A stretch of DNA of 64,000 bases from Membranipora membranacea (Eukaryota > Bryozoa > Gymnolaemata > Cheilostomatida > Membraniporidae). The translations under genes and the position numbers were made by a program. The stretch covers positions 1,240,001 to 1,304,000 of the forward strand of contig OU612075.1 of NCBI GenBank assembly GCA_914767715.1. The letters run 5' to 3'. Below are positions 59,661 through 64,000 of the stretch, in pieces. Under the pieces are notes generated by a model that ran no database searches, was not told the origin of the DNA, and saw only the letters and a program-made list of their open reading frames with translations. Position 1 is the stretch's first letter; each line of letters opens with the position of its first letter.

Positions 59661-61380
59661 TTAAACTATTGCTGCCACTCAGGGAAATGTGTGCCTATTG
59701 TAAAGCTTAAAAATTTCAAAAAGAGGCTACCAACTCATCATTGTCACCCAATGAGCAAGTTATTTGCAAAAACTTATCGCCAAAATCAGGGTATACAATT
59801 ATTGATCTGGTTGAAATAATGAAATCATTACCGTCTTACTAGTTATAAATAATGCCGTCAACAACTAGTGCATTAATTTCATACGCTGATTTTTACATCA
59901 GTTTATGCAAATCATTTGCCCATTAAGCCTCAATTAGTTTTCTTTGAGCTACACAGAACTCAAAGATCACACATTTCTCTGAGTGGCAGCAGTATTTTAA
60001 GTATACTTGATCTAGGTATCACTTACTTGGTTCTTACATGTCATGACAATGACAGCGTTTCATTGTCTCTTTTTCACACAAACTACAGACAACTCCCGAT
60101 CTGAGCATCTCAATCCATCTCTGGTCTGTGTGCTGCCCACATCATTCATCAGCTAGAAGTTACAGAAAATGAGCAAAAATTGGAGTATAGCTCATGATAA
60201 TTGGTCTTGTGTCATCTTTACTCGAATCATCATGATAACATATCTCAAGTTTGCAAAAAGGTGAATTATATTTGTAACCTCTTGGAGAATAGGACTGGAG
60301 GCTTACCTGTCCAGTATAGACAATATGTACAGGTGAGCGGAGTGATAAACCATAACTGACTGACTTAATACAGTATTTATGTTGTTACTCTTTTTATCAC
60401 GCGATTTCAGGTCTGTTTATATTGATGAGCTTTAGGTCGCCTTAAGATATCACCGAATGGTTGCTAAGAGTCCTCATCATCTCACCAGTCTGAGTAGTGA
60501 GTCTGTAATGTAGCTGAGATAAAGGAAGGACTAGTAATATAAGTCACACACCTGTATAGAGCTGGTGACTTGTCAGTAAAGTCTCTAGTATCAGAGTGTC
60601 TCTCTCAACTCTCTGGTGTGTGAGGTAACTTCCTGTTAGTGTAGCCTGAGATCTATAATATGGTTGCATAGCCTGACATCACATCTCCTTGCTTCAATAT
60701 TTGAGCTCTGCTGCTGTCTTCTTAGCTCAAAGAAACTTTCAATATCAACCTACAATCGGTGTGTCAAACCACTGGTGACCAACATGAGTAACATACAGTA
60801 TGACTTAGCATCAAGCTTCCATACACTTAGCTTGGTAATAGAAATATGTCACCTTGATGTGCTGATCAGGTACTTATTTCTATATTATCTACTCTCGATC
60901 TATTAATCGGTCAAAAGTATCGTGCAAATACAAATATGTCCATACATGTAGTACATGCTCTGGTGTGCTGACCAGATAGTCCCTTCTAAATTAGTGATGT
61001 AGCTGAATTTGAGATTAGCTAAATATATCTATCGCCATAGTTTCCTCAGGTGTTTGGTGAGTTTGTGCACTTTGCAAACCTACCTAACTTTACTTTCGGT
61101 AAGTGCCAATAAAGCTGTCTTATGCAATAAAGCGACTCAATCGACATTGGAAAAATTAAAGCTAGCGCCAGCTATGTCAGCCAGCTTTTATAAAGTAAAA
61201 CAGTTGAGTAAATATTCAGCTAGTTATAAATTTCACTACTTCAGTCATGTATGAAAAAGAAATTGTCTCCTCTTTTGAATACTTCAATTCTCTAGGGTAT
61301 CACAACATGATAAGACAGTATAGGTACAACAGACCACTTATATCTATATACTACGTAATTATGATCAATTAATTACCTTG

Positions 61381-61480
61381 TGATCCTCTGCTGATATTCT
61401 GATAATCTCAGACACAGCTGTATCTGTTGATCTGAATCTCCTTGACTTCTAAGAAACAGGCCTCATCACACAGCGGTTAT
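61381..61480 (-). pseudogene. Decayed third-type copy of exon a
   Basis: On the minus strand it reads DEACFLEVKEIQI, then a stop before DYQNISRGSQ. It resembles exon a (DEVCVEFMK..., AYKNISRESQ) but has a stop and indels. It indicates an older internal duplication within the unit. Confidence 0.45.
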
Positions 61481-61707
61481 ATATGATATACAACTAAAAC
61501 AGATATCCTCACATATAAAACTCAGATATAAGATCAAATATTGAATCTTATTAAAGATATAAAGCCCAAACCCCCTCCCTACCTCAAAGTCAGTCAGTAT
61601 TAATAAGTGAAGTATGTCTCAGACGTCACCGTGCAGATAAACCTGGGAAAAGAAACACAGATAGTTATAACTATTCTAATTGGTTGCTAACTGGAAAATC
61701 CTCATCT

Positions 61708-62161
61708 AAAAGACTGCTATACGGCCAGCTCTGGCGTATGGGAATGAGACCTGGCCGTAACAAGAACCCTTATAGACAGGGTTAGCTCTTGTGAAATGCG
61801 AATACTAAGGTACTGCATGGGGATAAGCTTAGAGGAACATCGAAGGAATGAAGAGATAACTGCCGAAGCAAATATAATGCCAATCAGGGATGTCATGAGG
61901 AAAAAGAGGCTAGAATGGTATGGTCATGTTTGTCGACGTGAGAGTAATGAAGATATCAGGAGAGTGTACGAGATGAGGGTAGAGGGAAGCAGAGGGCGTG
62001 GACGGCCAAAACAGCGCTGGAGTGACACAATCAATGCCGACCTTCGCTGGCTAGATCTAGAACGAGGTGATACAAGTGACCGAATAAGGTGGAGAAGTTT
62101 GGTGGAACTAGGAGTCAGGCAAAAACCCGCCACCCGATCAGGACATGGCGGTGAAAGGTGA
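61708..62161 (+). pseudogene. LINE 3'-end fragment (RT C-terminal region)
   Basis: It starts KTAIRPALAYGNETWP before a stop. After a break it reads VSSCEMRILRYCMGISLEEH, then VMRKKRLEWYGHVCRRES, then GRGRPKQRWSDTINADLRW. RP.L.YG.E.W, MR.LR, RL.W.GHV.RR and RGRP..RW are the usual C-terminal motifs of non-LTR retrotransposon ORF2. Upstream RT motifs are missing, so it is 5'-truncated and dead. It interrupts the unit relative to 51360-51410. Confidence 0.85.
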
Positions 62162-63692
62162 ACAATTGGTTCAATGTAGATCTTACCGTTATCACAGCAG
62201 CCTATGTTTGGACCACAGTTACAAGGGTAGATAAATATTTGTATGTTTTTCATGAATTCTAAACTAAACTTCAGGCAGTTCATATATTCACTCAGTCGAT
62301 TTCGAGCCTCAAGGCATATACGATTTCATGCTGCAACATCGAGGACAGTTGTTTTAAGGGTAAAAAATCACCTCATTTTACCATTTCTTTTACTGTCAGA
62401 CCAGACCATGGGCTTGGTAATCAGGCGGGATATCTCAGCCACGTGTGACAGATTGAAATAAGGAACTCTATGTTATGATGTCATGTTTAAAGCATTTGTA
62501 CGCAGTGAGTGACCACAAAAACCGAGGTTTTATGGTCTACAATTTGGCCGTTTTTTATACAATTCTCAAACTAAAAAAATTGCCAAGTCATATAGGACCT
62601 CTTGCTGAGATGCAGGAAAAACACCTAATTTTTCACCCAAATGCTCAACTCGAGTTAAATTGAATACGACAGACCGGTGACTGCGTTATGTAAAGACGTT
62701 ATGAGAGGACTACATACCTGGAGGTGTAGTGATATTTGTTCCGGTGACTTCTCTGTATTGTACTGTATACATACTGAGAGAAGTAAACGCACACTGGAGC
62801 GGGTCTCCTGATTGCTAACAGTCTCCAGTCAGCTTATATGTCACTATCTACAGGATATAAACCAGATATATTATCATACCTTTCTACTACCCAAAAGTTA
62901 AATAAGAGTTATAGCAGTCGTCTCCCCTGTGAACTGGCCAGTATGCGTTGTGCTAAAGCCTGATATAACATGGAGCTACAGTGAGTATTAAAATATACTA
63001 CTTTACAGCCTAGATCCAATTATTCACCTTCCATCAGCTGTATCAGTAGTTTATCATACAATACCCATGGAACGAAGACAGACTTTGTCGGTGCTGAGTC
63101 GAGGTAACTCTGAGAGGTCAAGAGGTGATCCTACCAGGCTCTTTGATGTCCTTTCTTATGTGGACCACTATATATGTTTGAGAGAAATGAAATCAGAAGT
63201 AACTCAGTGGAATAATCTATGAGGGATTATACGTCACACTTACTGGTGAATAACTCTGATATCAGGTGATCCAGTAGAGGCTAATATACATTCTCTCTGT
63301 GATATCCTTTCATCAGAATATCTTCTCTGTGTGTTGAGTCGACACAAATCCTGAGTATAACTTGGCTCTCAATGTAGAATTATCATAATTTTTTAGAATT
63401 CCCAGATGGACCCCATCTGAAATTAAATGCCACATTCAGCATACAATGGAATATGTGCTACTAGGGAATTCAAGGTTAAATTTTAGTTGCATTATGGGAT
63501 TGATGTTAACATACCATATTGTTCAATGATCAACGTGGAAAAAAACAACCATTCAACTGTATCCCAAAGACTTGCCTTCAGCTTTTGTTCTGTCCCATCA
63601 TCAGAAAATATCCACATTAACAATATTTATTGCAATTTTACATTAGGCAATTATTTAAATAATTTATGTTTCAAAGTCACATAGCTTATATT

Positions 63693-63747
63693 GACAAGCC
63701 TTGTTTGTGGTAGAGAGAAGGGGTCTCATCTCCCACAAGGCTTGTCA
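63693..63747. repeat. Unit-boundary hairpin (copy 2)
   Basis: Identical stem to 57901-57955 (gacaagccttg / caaggcttgtc). Confidence 0.8.
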
Positions 63748-64000
63748 GTAGATGTTGATAGCTGATATGTGACAAGTGCTTACAAACCTTTCTGTTGGCC
63801 TTAGTGAAAGACCACAGCAGTCCTGGTACCATATTAATGATTTATGTGTGATGTCCATATATGACAGCTTCATCACTCAAGGTCATATATCTACAGTGTA
63901 CTTTACAGGCATCTGAAATTAAAGAAATAATGTGGTAATTAATTATAATAGTTGTGTAATTCTCAATATTACTATACTGTACTATATATTGGCTAGACAT
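63748..64000. repeat. Long repeat unit 3 (start only)
   Basis: It matches 57956-58206 and runs out of the window. It shows that the array continues. Confidence 0.85.
63784..63912 (-). pseudogene. Exon b of the unknown repeated gene, unit 3 (frameshift)
   Basis: Same exon as 57992-58119 but with one extra A (gtgaaagacc against gtgaagacc), giving 129 bp and a frame break. This copy is probably non-functional, or the base is a sequencing error. Confidence 0.5.

Larger units (their letters stand above)
57953..63746. repeat. Long repeat unit 2 (complete, about 5.8 kb)
   Basis: This complete unit runs from tgttgatagctgatatgtga to the next hairpin. Its left half matches 1-2705 and its right half matches unit 1. 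It holds two intact exons of the unknown minus-strand gene, a TTAA MITE (59284-59660) and a LINE fragment (about 61708-62161). Confidence 0.85.

Overview
This is a eukaryotic, intron-rich, AT-rich window from an animal genome. Small spliced exons, GT-AG introns, a caspase, a ROCO GTPase and a WDR49/WDR64-like WD-repeat gene all point to a metazoan. Many small inverted-repeat transposons and a ROCO-caspase fusion suggest an invertebrate. A sponge or other non-bilaterian is plausible, but the sequence alone does not prove it.

Layout. 1-2705 is a diverged copy of a long repeat unit whose other copies lie at about 51.2-64 kb. It carries two exons of an unrecognised minus-strand gene. 2706-10160 is transposon-dense: a 2.3-kb element with exact 8-bp target duplications, a 109-bp satellite, a MITE, a duplicated fragment of the caspase gene's 3' end, a 1.8-kb inverted-repeat element and a 46-bp tandem array. 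10.9-18.7 kb (+) holds exons of a WDR49/64-like gene with an in-frame stop, interleaved with repeats and a tRNA-derived SINE. 19-27 kb is mostly foldback elements, a LINE reverse-transcriptase fragment and tandem duplications.

27460-39387 (-) is the main gene. A 13-exon model, with every splice phase consistent, encodes about 1373 residues: a charged N-terminus, leucine-rich repeats, a Roc GTPase, a COR domain, a linker, and a complete caspase (p20 with SHG and QACAG motifs, then p10). Three of its LRR exons are 144-bp, phase-2 cassettes in a 761-bp tandem repeat. The cassettes differ mainly at surface-exposed LRR positions, while their introns are almost identical. This looks like a receptor (LRR), a switch (Roc-COR) and a death protease (caspase) in one polypeptide, under diversifying selection in its sensor. 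It is the most interesting system in the window.

39.4-51.2 kb has a near-perfect 0.4-kb palindromic element, a 2.5-kb tandem duplication with a small ORF, and minisatellites. 51.2-64 kb is an array of about 5.8-kb units, each interrupted by different elements: a 5.1-kb inverted-repeat element with a nested hAT-type MITE, a TTAA MITE with a recognisable empty site elsewhere in the window, and a LINE 3' fragment.

All splice sites are predicted by eye from GT/AG signals, phase continuity and family similarity. No transcript data were available.
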